From the NCBI GenBank assembly GCA_002336765.1, contig DDES01000138.1:1-22955 (forward strand): a DNA stretch of 22,955 bases. Direction: 5' to 3'. Position 1 is the first letter of the stretch, and each line of letters begins with the position of its first letter. The notes beneath the pieces are model-generated. The model was given only the letters and a program-made list of their open reading frames with translations, did not search any database and had not been told where the DNA came from. The translations under genes and the position numbers were made by a program. Positions 7,180-14,189 of the stretch are shown here, piece by piece. Origin of the DNA: Novosphingobium sp. UBA1948 (GTDB lineage: Bacteria > Pseudomonadota > Alphaproteobacteria > Sphingomonadales > Sphingomonadaceae).

Positions 7180-7605
7180 ATGACTTTCCGCATCGCCCTG
7201 CCCCAACCGCTAACAGATGATCTTGTCCTGCTACTCACCCGTCTGGGCATTGCGCCGGTGTTCTTCCTGTCGGGCCGCACCAAGGTCGAGGGCTGGTTCA
7301 CCATCACCGATGCGACCTTCGACCTGTTCCGCACCGATTATGCCTTGCCGCTGCTGCCGCCGGTGCTGGCGGCATGGATGGCGACGATTGCCGAGCATCT
7401 GTTCTCGACCCTGCTGGTGCTGGGCCTTGGCACACGCATCGCGGCGGCGGGTCTGCTGGGAATGACGGCGGTGATCGAGATCTTCGTCTATCCCGACGCA
7501 TGGCCCACGCATCTGGGCTGGGCCGCGCTGTTGATCCCGCTGGTTCTGCGCGGCGCAGGACGCTTCTCGCTGGATCGCATCCTGTGGAAGGGCGACCAGG
7601 CTTAA
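7180..7605 (+). CDS. DoxX-family inner-membrane protein (BufD-like)
   Basis: This 141-residue protein has about four transmembrane segments (roughly residues 15-35, 60-80, 85-105, 112-130) and the DoxX-like N-terminal pattern LLLTRLGIAPVFFLSGRTKV. DoxX proteins are inner-membrane proteins of incompletely known biochemistry. In bufferin operons a DoxX protein (BufD) is the usual last gene, which is why its position 81 bp after a DUF2282 gene is meaningful. A GGAG sequence lies 7 bases before the ATG. A terminator-like hairpin between the genes suggests weaker or conditional co-transcription. A quinone- or redox-linked function is possible, but nothing in the sequence proves it. Confidence 0.85.
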   Translation: MTFRIALPQPLTDDLVLLLTRLGIAPVFFLSGRTKVEGWFTITDATFDLFRTDYALPLLPPVLAAWMATIAEHLFSTLLVLGLGTRIAAAGLLGMTAVIEIFVYPDAWPTHLGWAALLIPLVLRGAGRFSLDRILWKGDQA

Positions 7606-7710
7606 AGCCGCCTGTCGGCCCCTCATACTGCATGGAGGTTCGTCCGGCGGCATGGCCGGTCGTTCGCCCGCATCGCGCAAGCGTCGCCGGGGGCCGCAGA
7701 CAACGAAGAA

Positions 7711-7755
7711 ATGGGGTCTCATGGCGACCGCGCAAGCCACACCACGAGACCCCAT
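7711..7755. terminator. Hairpin downstream of doxX
   Basis: ATGGGGTCTCATGG (7711-7724) and CCACGAGACCCCAT (7742-7755) pair over 14 positions with one mismatch around a 17-base loop. CTTTTT follows about 10 bases later (7765-7770), so this may terminate the doxX transcript. The 105 bases between doxX and this hairpin hold nothing I recognise. Confidence 0.5.
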
Positions 7756-7777
7756 CCCTTAGACCTTTTTCCTCTTA

Positions 7778-7806
7778 CCGCCACCGGAAGCTACCGTGGG
7801 TGGCGG
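7778..7806. repeat. Short inverted repeat next to the receptor remnant
   Basis: CCGCCACC (7778-7785) and GGTGGCGG (7799-7806) are perfect inverted copies separated by 13 bases. The repeat lies 29 bp beyond the stop codon of the minus-strand receptor remnant, so it may be the old terminator of that lost gene. There is no T run. Confidence 0.35.
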
Positions 7807-7834
7807 CAAAGGACCGACTGTCGGCTTAGAAGTC

Positions 7835-7891
7835 TTAGTTGAAGCGCACACCGAACGTGCGCGGCGTGGCCGGTTGATCCGCGCCAGCACC
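7835..7891 (-). pseudogene. C-terminal remnant of a TonB-dependent receptor
   Basis: The minus strand ends in ADQPATPRTFGVRFN followed by TAA (stop at 7835-7837). PRTFGV followed by basic and aromatic residues is the usual last beta-strand of sphingomonad TonB-dependent receptors; compare ARTFGIEGRIRL at the end of the receptor encoded at 18025. Only about 16-18 residues survive. Upstream on the same strand the frame stays open but reads through the antisense of the crotonase remnant, so the receptor homology ends at about 7891. The call rests on a short motif. Confidence 0.55.
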
Positions 7892-7893
7892 GA

Positions 7894-8119
7894 ATTGAAC
7901 TGGCCGAGACGGTGAAAATTGGCGAGCGGCTGGCACGTTCCTCGCGCCCGATCCTGCAAATCGCCAAGGAAGCCGTGAACAAGGCCCTATGAAACGCATC
8001 TTGCCGAAGGCCTGTATGTCGAACGACGCCTGCTCTATTCGACTTTCGCACTGGAAGACCGGAAAGAGGGCATGACCGCTTTTTTCGAGAAGCGCCCTCC
8101 CCAATTCCGGCATCGCTGA
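7894..8119 (+). pseudogene. Enoyl-CoA hydratase (crotonase family) C-terminal remnant, frameshifted
   Basis: Two adjacent plus-strand frames together give the last 74 or so residues of a crotonase-family enoyl-CoA hydratase. Frame 1 from 7894 reads ELAETVKIGERLARSS, then ILQIAKEAVNKA, and hits TGA at 7990. Shifting by one base at about 7987 restores YETHLAEGLYVERRL, then the family ending RKEGMTAFFEKRPPQFRHR with its stop at 8117-8119. The shift lies in a CCC run, consistent with one inserted base. The catalytic N-terminal two-thirds is missing. The remnant is non-functional and is probably a relic of a fatty-acid, terpenoid or aromatic catabolic cluster, consistent with the neighbouring SDR gene. 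Confidence 0.88.
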
Positions 8120-8133
8120 TGGTGCTGGCAGTC

Positions 8134-8166
8134 CGTCTGGCGGGCGTGGAGAACGCCCGCCAGACG
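8134..8166. terminator. Perfect 14-bp hairpin between the crotonase remnant and the SDR gene
   Basis: CGTCTGGCGGGCGT (8134-8147) and its exact complement (8153-8166) enclose a 5-base loop. It starts 2 bp beyond the stop codon of the minus-strand dehydrogenase gene and 14 bp after the crotonase remnant, so it probably served both convergent genes. It has no T run. Confidence 0.65.
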
Positions 8167-8168
8167 CA

Positions 8169-8948
8169 TCACGCCGGTGAGGCCGCCGAGCCTGCCAGCA
8201 GGCCGCCATCGATGTTCACTTCGGTGCCCGTGATATAGGTCGCCTCGTCGCCGGCCAAGGTCACGGCAATCGCCGCCACCTCTTCAGGCATTCCAAAACG
8301 CTTGAGCGGCGTATCGGCAACGAGGGCCTGCATCCTTGCCGCCCGATCGGCACCGCTGCCCAGCATCGGCTCCCACATCGGCGTGAGGATCGCCGCTGGA
8401 TGGATCGAGTTGCAGCGGATTTTCCAGCCTTGCTGCGCACAATAGAGCGCGACCGTCTTGCTGTGGTTGCGGATCGCGGCCTTGGACGAGGCATAGGCTG
8501 CGGCACCGGGAATGCCGACCAGCCCCGATCGCGACGATATGTTGATGATCGAGCCTGTCCCCGCCGCCTTCATGGCGCCGATGGCATAGCGACAGCCAAG
8601 AAAGGTGCCATCCAGATTGACGCGATGGACCGCGCGCCAATCCTCGAGGCTGGCGTACTCGGGGTCGTGCGCCACTGGCCCCGTCTCGAAGCCGGTCACG
8701 CCCGCATTGTTGACCACGACATCGGCCGCCGGCACGATCTGCGCCAGCCGCGACCATTGCGCCTCCTCGCGCACATCGAGTGGCTCGAACCGGCACCCGA
8801 TCCGGTCAGCCGCCGCCGCGCCTTCCACTGTATCAATGTCGGTGAGGATGACCCTCGCGCCTTCCGCGTGGAAGCGGGATGCGATAGCGCGACCAATGCC
8901 GCGCGCGGCGCCGGTAACGACGCACGTCTTGTTGCCTAATCTTTGCAT
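8169..8948 (-). CDS. Short-chain dehydrogenase/reductase (SDR), NAD-type
   Basis: This is a 259-residue classical SDR oxidoreductase with a Rossmann fold. The glycine-rich TGAARGIG motif (residues 12-19), D37 at the end of beta-2 (VILTDID), NNAG (80-83), N111, S139 (NISSRSG) and the Y152-ASS-K156 catalytic pair are all present. D37 argues for NAD(H) over NADP(H). The C-terminal YITGTEVNIDGG is typical. It resembles SDRs that act on cyclic alcohols or hydroxysteroids, but the substrate cannot be named. It stands alone, convergent with a crotonase remnant, which suggests it outlived the loss of a catabolic cluster. A palindromic operator candidate lies 27 bp before the ATG at 8948. Confidence 0.93.
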   Translation of the reverse strand: MQRLGNKTCVVTGAARGIGRAIASRFHAEGARVILTDIDTVEGAAAADRIGCRFEPLDVREEAQWSRLAQIVPAADVVVNNAGVTGFETGPVAHDPEYASLEDWRAVHRVNLDGTFLGCRYAIGAMKAAGTGSIINISSRSGLVGIPGAAAYASSKAAIRNHSKTVALYCAQQGWKIRCNSIHPAAILTPMWEPMLGSGADRAARMQALVADTPLKRFGMPEEVAAIAVTLAGDEATYITGTEVNIDGGLLAGSAASPA

Positions 8949-8974
8949 GATTTACCCGAAAACAGAGTTCACTT

Positions 8975-8990
8975 TGCGGATCGTTCCGCA
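8975..8990. promoter_or_regulatory. Palindromic operator candidate for the SDR gene
   Basis: TGCGGA (8975-8980) and TCCGCA (8985-8990) form a perfect 6-4-6 inverted repeat 27 bp upstream of the SDR start codon. Its size and position fit a dimeric repressor or activator of the IclR or TetR type. No regulator gene for it lies in the window. Confidence 0.4.
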
Positions 8991-9008
8991 GGCGTGGGTT
9001 GGTCCGCT

Positions 9009-9227
9009 TTAGCGGTGACGCTGAATCATTTCGAGAACTCCCGGTCGTGCCGTGATGCTATGCCATCGCCCCGCCGTCCGCAACCCCGCAAACGCCGCGC
9101 CGGTCGCGTCGGGCGGTGGCGTCCATGCGCGATACACAGGCGCCATAGCCACCTTTCCCAAGGCATAGGCGGGATCCCATAGCCCCGTCCATCGTGGCGA
9201 CCCGATGTCTATCGTGAGCGCAGCCAC
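9009..9227 (-). CDS. Unrecognised 72-residue ORF, doubtful
   Basis: An open frame on the minus strand could encode 72 residues, rich in Trp, Pro and Arg in the middle (YRAWTPPPDATG) and ending RPGVLEMIQRHR. I recognise no family, signal peptide or membrane segment. It fills most of the 384-bp space between the SDR and the first gene of the kdp region. Its start lies only 7 bp from the KdpE-like site, so it may be a chance frame across control DNA or a fragment of a lost gene. Apart from this frame, the palindrome at 8975 and the site at 9234, I see nothing in this stretch. Confidence 0.15.
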   Translation of the reverse strand: MAALTIDIGSPRWTGLWDPAYALGKVAMAPVYRAWTPPPDATGAAFAGLRTAGRWHSITARPGVLEMIQRHR

Positions 9228-9233
9228 AGCGTC

Positions 9234-9252
9234 TTTATACGTTCTTCACGCC
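9234..9252 (+). promoter_or_regulatory. KdpE-binding-site-like element upstream of the kdp locus
   Basis: TTTATACGTTCTTCACGCC resembles the Escherichia coli KdpE site as I remember it (TTTATAC, a T-rich tract, then ACACC), agreeing at about 15 of 19 positions. It stands out as AT-rich in GC-rich DNA and lies about 80 bp before the first small gene of the kdp cluster. KdpE, encoded at the end of the same locus, would bind here. Confidence 0.5.
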
Positions 9253-9332
9253 AAGGCCCCCAGCTTCGTCTGGAAGCTTAACGCCGGTTTGGCGCATCTG
9301 CGCTTCTGCGAAATACGCGGAAGAGTCGTCTC

Positions 9333-9602
9333 ATGTTTCAACGCCCTGTCAAAAACTGGAAGCCCGGTCGCCACACAGACCTGGCCCTCCGCGCCGCGGG
9401 GGCAGTCCTGTTGGCGCCAGTGTTTGGATTGGTGGCCATCCTTTACGGGCGCATGCACGCGACGCGGCCGCCTGTCTGCGGGCCGGTTGAGTTTACCGTG
9501 GCTCTTGCGGCGATGGCCTTGCTCTGGATGGCTTTGGTACTGATCTTTGCGGGCGACAGTCTTTTGCGACCCATGCCGCGTCCACCGCGCCCGCTCCAAT
9601 GA
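9333..9602 (+). CDS. Small two-helix membrane protein at the head of the kdp locus
   Basis: This is an 89-residue protein of no family I recognise. Two hydrophobic segments are visible, about residues 24-41 (AVLLAPVFGLVAILYG) and 52-74 (VEFTVALAAMALLWMALVLIFAG), joined by a short loop with RPPVCGP. The tail is basic and proline-rich (MPRPPRPLQ). It lies on the same strand as kdpFABC, downstream of the KdpE-like site and 31 bp before the next small gene, so it is probably the first gene of the operon. A role as an accessory or regulator of the Kdp pump is only an inference from position. The ribosome-binding site is weak (GGAAGAG, somewhat distant). Confidence 0.6.
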   Translation: MFQRPVKNWKPGRHTDLALRAAGAVLLAPVFGLVAILYGRMHATRPPVCGPVEFTVALAAMALLWMALVLIFAGDSLLRPMPRPPRPLQ

Positions 9603-9633
9603 AACGTCCCCCTAACCTCCACGGAGACATCGC

Positions 9634-9717
9634 ATGAATGACCTCGGCTGGCTCGCCGTTTTGGCGGGTCTCGTGCTGCTCACTTTCGCCTTTTTGCGCC
9701 TCGCGGCGAAGGCCTGA
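9634..9717 (+). CDS. 27-residue single-helix membrane peptide upstream of kdpF
   Basis: The frame encodes 27 residues: an N-terminal MNDLGWLAVLAG, a hydrophobic run through LVLLTFAFLRL, and a short basic end AAKA. This is one predicted transmembrane helix. ACGGAGAC lies 6-12 bases before the ATG, and the stop is 15 bp before the kdpF start. It is not KdpF itself, which follows with the characteristic RPEKF ending. Similar tiny helices precede kdpF in other genomes as I recall, but they are rarely annotated. It could be a second small stabilising subunit of the pump. Confidence 0.65.
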   Translation: MNDLGWLAVLAGLVLLTFAFLRLAAKA

Positions 9718-9732
9718 GCCGGAGACATACCC

Positions 9733-9822
9733 ATGACATTGCCCCTCACGCTTGCCGCGCTCACCGCCTTGGGCCTGCTGACCTATCTGGTTGTCGCCTT
9801 GCTGCGGCCAGAAAAATTCTAG
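9733..9822 (+). CDS. kdpF: K+-transporting ATPase subunit KdpF
   Basis: This 29-residue single-helix membrane peptide stabilises the KdpFABC complex. The sequence runs MTLPLTLAALTALG, then LLTYLVVALLRPEKF. The L-V-A-L-L-(R/K)-P-E-(K/R)-F ending is the hallmark of KdpF. GGAGAC lies 6 bases or so before the ATG. The stop at 9822 is 12 bp before kdpA, and the same GGGAGAC-type ribosome-binding site precedes kdpA, so the genes are read as one operon. Confidence 0.93.
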   Translation: MTLPLTLAALTALGLLTYLVVALLRPEKF

Positions 9823-9834
9823 GGAGACCAACCC

Positions 9835-11538
9835 ATGACCATCGCTGGATGGGGCCTGATCCTCACCTTCACCGCGCTCACCGCGCTCTTGGCCAAGCCC
9901 ATCGGGCAATGGCTTTTCGCTCTCTACGAGGGGCGGCCCACTCCATTGCATCGCGTACTCGGACCGATAGAGCGCGGCTTTTACCGCGCATCCGGCGTTG
10001 ACCCGACGCGTGAACAAAGCTGGCTGGCCTATGCGCTGCATATGCTGGCCTTTCAGGTGATACTAACCCTGTTCACCTTTGCCATCCTGCGCCTTCAGGA
10101 TGTGCTGCCCATGAACCCGCGCGGCTTGGCGGGTATCGGTGCCGATGGCGCGATGAACACCGCGATTGCCTTTGTGACCAACACCAACTGGCAGTGGTAT
10201 GCGGGCGAAAGCGTGCTGTCGAATTTCAGCCAGATGGTCGGCCTGACCATCCATAATTTCCTGTCGGCCGCCACCGGCATTGCCGTCGCCTTTGCGCTGT
10301 TTCGGGGCTTTGCCCGCCATGAAAGCGGCACCGTCGGCAATTTCTGGGCCGATTGCACGCGGGTCACGCTCTATCTGCTCCTGCCACTCAGCGTAGCTTA
10401 CGCATTGTTTCTGGTGGCCTGTGGCGTGCCGCAAACCTTCGCTTCGCTGGTGGAGGCCCACACGCTGGAAGGCGCGAAACAGGCCATCGTGCTGGGCCCC
10501 GTCGCCAGTCAGGAAGCGATCAAGATGCTGGGCACCAATGGTGGCGGCTTTTACAACGCCAATTCCGCGCATCCTTTCGAGAACCCCACCGCGCTCACCA
10601 ATTTCGTCCAGATGCTCTCGATCTTCGCCATCGGCAGCGGGCTTACGTGGTGCTTTGGCAAGGCCGTGGGCAACACACGGCAAGGCTGGGCCATTCTGGC
10701 AGCCATGCTGATCCTGTTCACGGCAGGCGCTGGCATCACCTATTGGCAGGAAGCGCAGGGGGCCAGCGCCCTAACCCATGCCGGGTTTGCGGGCGGTAAT
10801 ATGGAAGGCAAGGAAGTGCGCTTTGGCATCGCGGCCAGCGCCCTGTTCGCCGCGGTCACCACGGCTGCCAGTTGCGGCGCGGTCAACGCCATGCATGACA
10901 GTTTCACCGCGATCGGCGGGATGATCCCGCTGTTCAATATGCAACTGGGCGAGATCGTGATCGGTGGCGTGGGTTCGGGCATTTACGGCTTCCTGCTGTT
11001 TGCCATTCTCGCCGTGTTCATCGCCGGATTGATGGTGGGACGTACGCCCGAATATGTCGGCAAGAAGATCGAGGCGCGCGAGGTCAAGCTGGCTGTGCTG
11101 GCGATTGCCGTGCTGCCACTGTCGATCCTTGGTTTCACGGCGCTTGCCGCTGTGCTTCCCGCTGGCCTCGCCGGGCCGCTCAACAAGGGGCCGCATGGCT
11201 TCAGCGAAATCCTCTATGCCTTCACCTCGGCCACGGCCAACAATGGCTCGGCCTTTGCCGGGCTTTCGGCGGGCACGCCGTTTTACAATGGCTTGCTGGG
11301 CGTGGCGATGTGGGTGGGGCGGTTCTTCGTGATTGTGCCTGTGCTGGCCATCGCGGGCAGCCTTGGCGCCAAGAAGCACACGCCTGCCACCACCGGCTCC
11401 TTCCCCACCACGGGCGCCTTGTGGGTTGGTCTGCTGGTTGGGGTGATCCTCATTCTTGGTGGCCTCACCTTTCTGCCGTCCCTCGCGCTTGGCCCGATTG
11501 CGGATCAGGTGACGATGGTCGCCGGCAACAGCTTTTAA
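9835..11538 (+). CDS. kdpA: K+-transporting ATPase subunit KdpA (K+ channel-like subunit)
   Basis: KdpA is the membrane subunit of the KdpFABC pump that selects and takes in K+. At 567 residues it is close to the usual 557-560. It belongs to the superfamily of K+ transporters with four pore repeats. Visible filter-type motifs include TNTNWQWYAGES (near residue 117), TNGGGFYNANSAHPFENP (from about 234), GGVGSGIYGF (about 378) and TSATANNGSAFAGLS (about 465). Ten or so hydrophobic helices are spread over the length. No truncation is seen. It is followed by kdpB, whose ribosome-binding site overlaps its stop codon. Confidence 0.97.
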   Translation: MTIAGWGLILTFTALTALLAKPIGQWLFALYEGRPTPLHRVLGPIERGFYRASGVDPTREQSWLAYALHMLAFQVILTLFTFAILRLQDVLPMNPRGLAGIGADGAMNTAIAFVTNTNWQWYAGESVLSNFSQMVGLTIHNFLSAATGIAVAFALFRGFARHESGTVGNFWADCTRVTLYLLLPLSVAYALFLVACGVPQTFASLVEAHTLEGAKQAIVLGPVASQEAIKMLGTNGGGFYNANSAHPFENPTALTNFVQMLSIFAIGSGLTWCFGKAVGNTRQGWAILAAMLILFTAGAGITYWQEAQGASALTHAGFAGGNMEGKEVRFGIAASALFAAVTTAASCGAVNAMHDSFTAIGGMIPLFNMQLGEIVIGGVGSGIYGFLLFAILAVFIAGLMVGRTPEYVGKKIEAREVKLAVLAIAVLPLSILGFTALAAVLPAGLAGPLNKGPHGFSEILYAFTSATANNGSAFAGLSAGTPFYNGLLGVAMWVGRFFVIVPVLAIAGSLGAKKHTPATTGSFPTTGALWVGLLVGVILILGGLTFLPSLALGPIADQVTMVAGNSF

Positions 11539-11551
11539 GGAGGACATGCCC

Positions 11552-13582
11552 ATGTCCGCATCACAATCCCTGCCCACACCCCAATCCATGTTCGCACCCG
11601 CGCTGGTGCTGCCCGCCGCACGGGATGCCGTGCTGAAACTTGCCCCGCGCGAGCTGATCAAAAACCCCGTTCTGTTCACGACGGCCATTGTGGCTCTGTT
11701 GCTCAGCCTGCTCATGCTGATCGGCGGGAGCGGCCTTGCGCTTGGCTTTCAGGCGCAGTTGGTGGGGTGGCTGTGGCTCACCGTGCTGTTCGGCACTTTT
11801 GCCGAGGCACTGGCCGAAGGCCGCGGGCGGGCTCAGGCGGCATCCTTGCGCGCCACCAAAAGCGATCTGGTTGCCCACCTGCCAGACGGACGCAGCATCC
11901 CCGCCAGCCAGTTGGCTCGCGGCGATGTGGTGGTGGTGCGCACCGGCGATTTGATCCCCGCCGATGGCGAGGTGATCGAGGGCGTCGCCAGCGTGAACGA
12001 GGCGGCGATCACCGGCGAGAGCGCCCCCGTCATCCGCGAGGCTGGCGGCGATCGCAGCGCTGTCACCGCCGGAACGCGGGTCATTTCCGACGAGATCCGC
12101 GTGCGTGTGACGCAAGAGCCGGGACAGGGCTTCCTTGATCGCATGATCGCGCTGGTCGAAGGGGCCGAGCGGCAAAAGACACCCAACGAGATCGCCCTCA
12201 CGATCCTGTTGGTGGGCCTCACCATCATCTTCCTGATCGCGGTTTCCACCATCCCTGCCTTTGCCCACTATGCGGGCGGTGCCGTGCCGGTGGCGGTGCT
12301 CGCGGCACTGCTTATCACACTGATCCCCACCACCATCGCCGCCTTGCTGTCGGCCATCGGCATCGCGGGTATGGACCGTCTGGTGCGCTTTAACGTGCTG
12401 GCCAAATCGGGCCGCGCGGTGGAAGCGGCGGGCGACATCGATGTGCTGCTGCTCGACAAGACCGGCACCATCACGGTCGGCGACCGCGCGGCTTGCGAAT
12501 TCCGCCCGCTGCTGGGCACGCCCATCGGCAGCCTCGCGCAGACCGCGCTGCTCGCCAGCCTTGCTGACGAGACGCCGGAGGGCCGGTCCATTGTCGTGCT
12601 GGCGCGCGAGGGCTATCAGGCGCAGGGCAGCCTGCCCGACGGCGCGCAAGTCATCCCCTTTACCGCGCAAACCAGACTGTCGGGCGTGCAGGCAGGCGAT
12701 CGCCTGATCCAGAAGGGCGCGGTGGATTCGCTACTACGCGCGCATCCGGAAAGCGCGCAGACCCCTGCCGCCACCGAAATGCGCCGCATCGCCGACGAGA
12801 TCGCACGCGCGGGGCAAACCCCGCTGGGTGTCGCGGAAAATGGCCGCCTGCTCGGCGTTATCGCGCTCAAGGACGTGATCAAGGCCGGTATCCGCGAGCG
12901 CTTTTCCCAATTGCGCGCCATGGGCATCCGCACGGTGATGATCACCGGCGACAATCCGCTGACCGCCGCCGCCATTGCCGCCGAGGCGGGGGTGGACGAC
13001 TTCCTTGCCGAAGCGACGCCCGAAGACAAGCTCGCGCTGATCCGGCGCGAGCAGACAGGCGGCAAGCTGGTCGCCATGTGCGGCGACGGCACGAACGACG
13101 CGCCTGCGCTGGCGCAGGCCGATGTGGGTGTCGCCATGAACACCGGCACACAGGCCGCGCGCGAGGCGGGCAACATGGTTGACCTCGATTCCGACCCGAC
13201 CAAGCTGATCGAGATCGTCGGGCTGGGCAAACAATTGCTGATGACGCGCGGGGCGCTCACCACCTTTTCGGTGGCCAATGACGTGGCCAAATATTTCGCG
13301 ATCATTCCGGCGATGTTTGTCGTCCTTTATCCCGGCCTCGGCGCGCTTAACCTGATGGGCCTGTCCAGTCCGCAAAGCGCCATCCTCTCGGCGATCATCT
13401 TCAACGCGCTGATCATTCCCGCGCTGGTTCCGCTGGCGTTGAGAGGGGTCACCTATCGCCCGATGGCGGCGGGCGCGCTGTTGTCGCGCAATCTGGCGAT
13501 TTACGGGCTGGGCGGGCTGATCGCGCCGTTCATCGGCATCAAGGTGATCGATCTGGCCGTCACCGCGCTCAATCTGGCCTGA
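11552..13582 (+). CDS. kdpB: K+-transporting P-type ATPase subunit KdpB
   Basis: KdpB is the catalytic, ATP-hydrolysing subunit of the Kdp pump, in the cytoplasmic membrane. P-type ATPase motifs are all present: TGES in the actuator domain (AAITGESAPV), DKTGT with the phosphorylated Asp at about residue 302 (LLLDKTGTITVGDR), the hinge motif GDGTNDAPALAQADVG, and TGDNPLTA. With the start at 11552 the length is 676 residues, against about 682 in E. coli. I prefer ATG 11552 to ATG 11546 because the AAGGAGG sequence (11537-11543) ends only 2 bases before the latter but 8 before the former. It is flanked by kdpA and kdpC with gaps of about 13 bp. Confidence 0.97.
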   Translation: MSASQSLPTPQSMFAPALVLPAARDAVLKLAPRELIKNPVLFTTAIVALLLSLLMLIGGSGLALGFQAQLVGWLWLTVLFGTFAEALAEGRGRAQAASLRATKSDLVAHLPDGRSIPASQLARGDVVVVRTGDLIPADGEVIEGVASVNEAAITGESAPVIREAGGDRSAVTAGTRVISDEIRVRVTQEPGQGFLDRMIALVEGAERQKTPNEIALTILLVGLTIIFLIAVSTIPAFAHYAGGAVPVAVLAALLITLIPTTIAALLSAIGIAGMDRLVRFNVLAKSGRAVEAAGDIDVLLLDKTGTITVGDRAACEFRPLLGTPIGSLAQTALLASLADETPEGRSIVVLAREGYQAQGSLPDGAQVIPFTAQTRLSGVQAGDRLIQKGAVDSLLRAHPESAQTPAATEMRRIADEIARAGQTPLGVAENGRLLGVIALKDVIKAGIRERFSQLRAMGIRTVMITGDNPLTAAAIAAEAGVDDFLAEATPEDKLALIRREQTGGKLVAMCGDGTNDAPALAQADVGVAMNTGTQAAREAGNMVDLDSDPTKLIEIVGLGKQLLMTRGALTTFSVANDVAKYFAIIPAMFVVLYPGLGALNLMGLSSPQSAILSAIIFNALIIPALVPLALRGVTYRPMAAGALLSRNLAIYGLGGLIAPFIGIKVIDLAVTALNLA

Positions 13583-13594
13583 GGGAGACACACT

Positions 13595-14182
13595 ATGGTT
13601 GATACATTCCGCTCTGCCCTGCGCCCCGCGCTGGTTATGACGCTGGGCTTTGCGCTATTGCTATGCGGGGCCTATCCGGCGCTGATCACCGGTCTTGCGC
13701 AATGGGCCCTCCCCCGACAGGCCAATGGCAGCCTGCTGATCCGCCACGGCCAGATTGTCGGTTCCGAACTCTTGGCACAGGGCTTTGCATCGCCCGCCTA
13801 TTTCCACCCTCGTCCGTCGGCAGCGGGCGCCAACGGCTATGATGCCAGTGCCTCTTCGGGTTCCAATCTCGGTCCAGCGTCCAAGGTGCTGGCCGACAGG
13901 ATCGCCAAGGACGCCTCCACCCTGCGAAACGGGACCGGCCAAAGGGTTCCGGCCGATCTCGTGACCACCTCCGCCTCGGGACTTGATCCCCATATCACGC
14001 CCGAGGCGGCTCTTTTTCAGGTGGCGCGCGTGGCCCACGCCCGCCACTTGCCCGAGGCACAAGTGGCAGCGCTGGTGCGCAAGGCGGTGGAAGAACCTTT
14101 GGCCGGTGTGCTGGGTGCACCGCGCGTCAACGTGCTCCGCCTCAATCTTGCCCTCGACGCAACCGCGACAACGGGAGCATGA
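13595..14182 (+). CDS. kdpC: K+-transporting ATPase subunit KdpC
   Basis: KdpC is the single-span membrane subunit that assists ATP binding and assembly of the KdpFABC pump. At 195 residues it has the family length. One transmembrane helix lies near the N-terminus (about residues 12-34, LVMTLGFALLLCGAYPALITG). Conserved blocks follow: GQIVGSELLAQGFASPAYFHPRPS, ASSGSNLGP, SASGLDPHITPEAA and the C-terminal GAPRVNVLRLNLAL. GAGGGAGAC precedes the ATG. The stop is 7 bp before the kdpD start, consistent with a continuous kdpFABCDE operon. Confidence 0.96.
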   Translation: MVDTFRSALRPALVMTLGFALLLCGAYPALITGLAQWALPRQANGSLLIRHGQIVGSELLAQGFASPAYFHPRPSAAGANGYDASASSGSNLGPASKVLADRIAKDASTLRNGTGQRVPADLVTTSASGLDPHITPEAALFQVARVAHARHLPEAQVAALVRKAVEEPLAGVLGAPRVNVLRLNLALDATATTGA

Positions 14183-14189
14183 TGGCCCG

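Noticed and set aside
9262..9278. AGCTTC-GTCTG-GAAGCT small hairpin after the KdpE-like site
   Set aside because: Short and isolated, with no T run. It may lie in the kdp leader, but no function can be supported.
13983..14189. Extended kdpD start inside kdpC
   Set aside because: The extra 69 residues are an out-of-frame reading of kdpC. The GTG at 14190 gives the family length and begins just before the conserved N-terminal domain.
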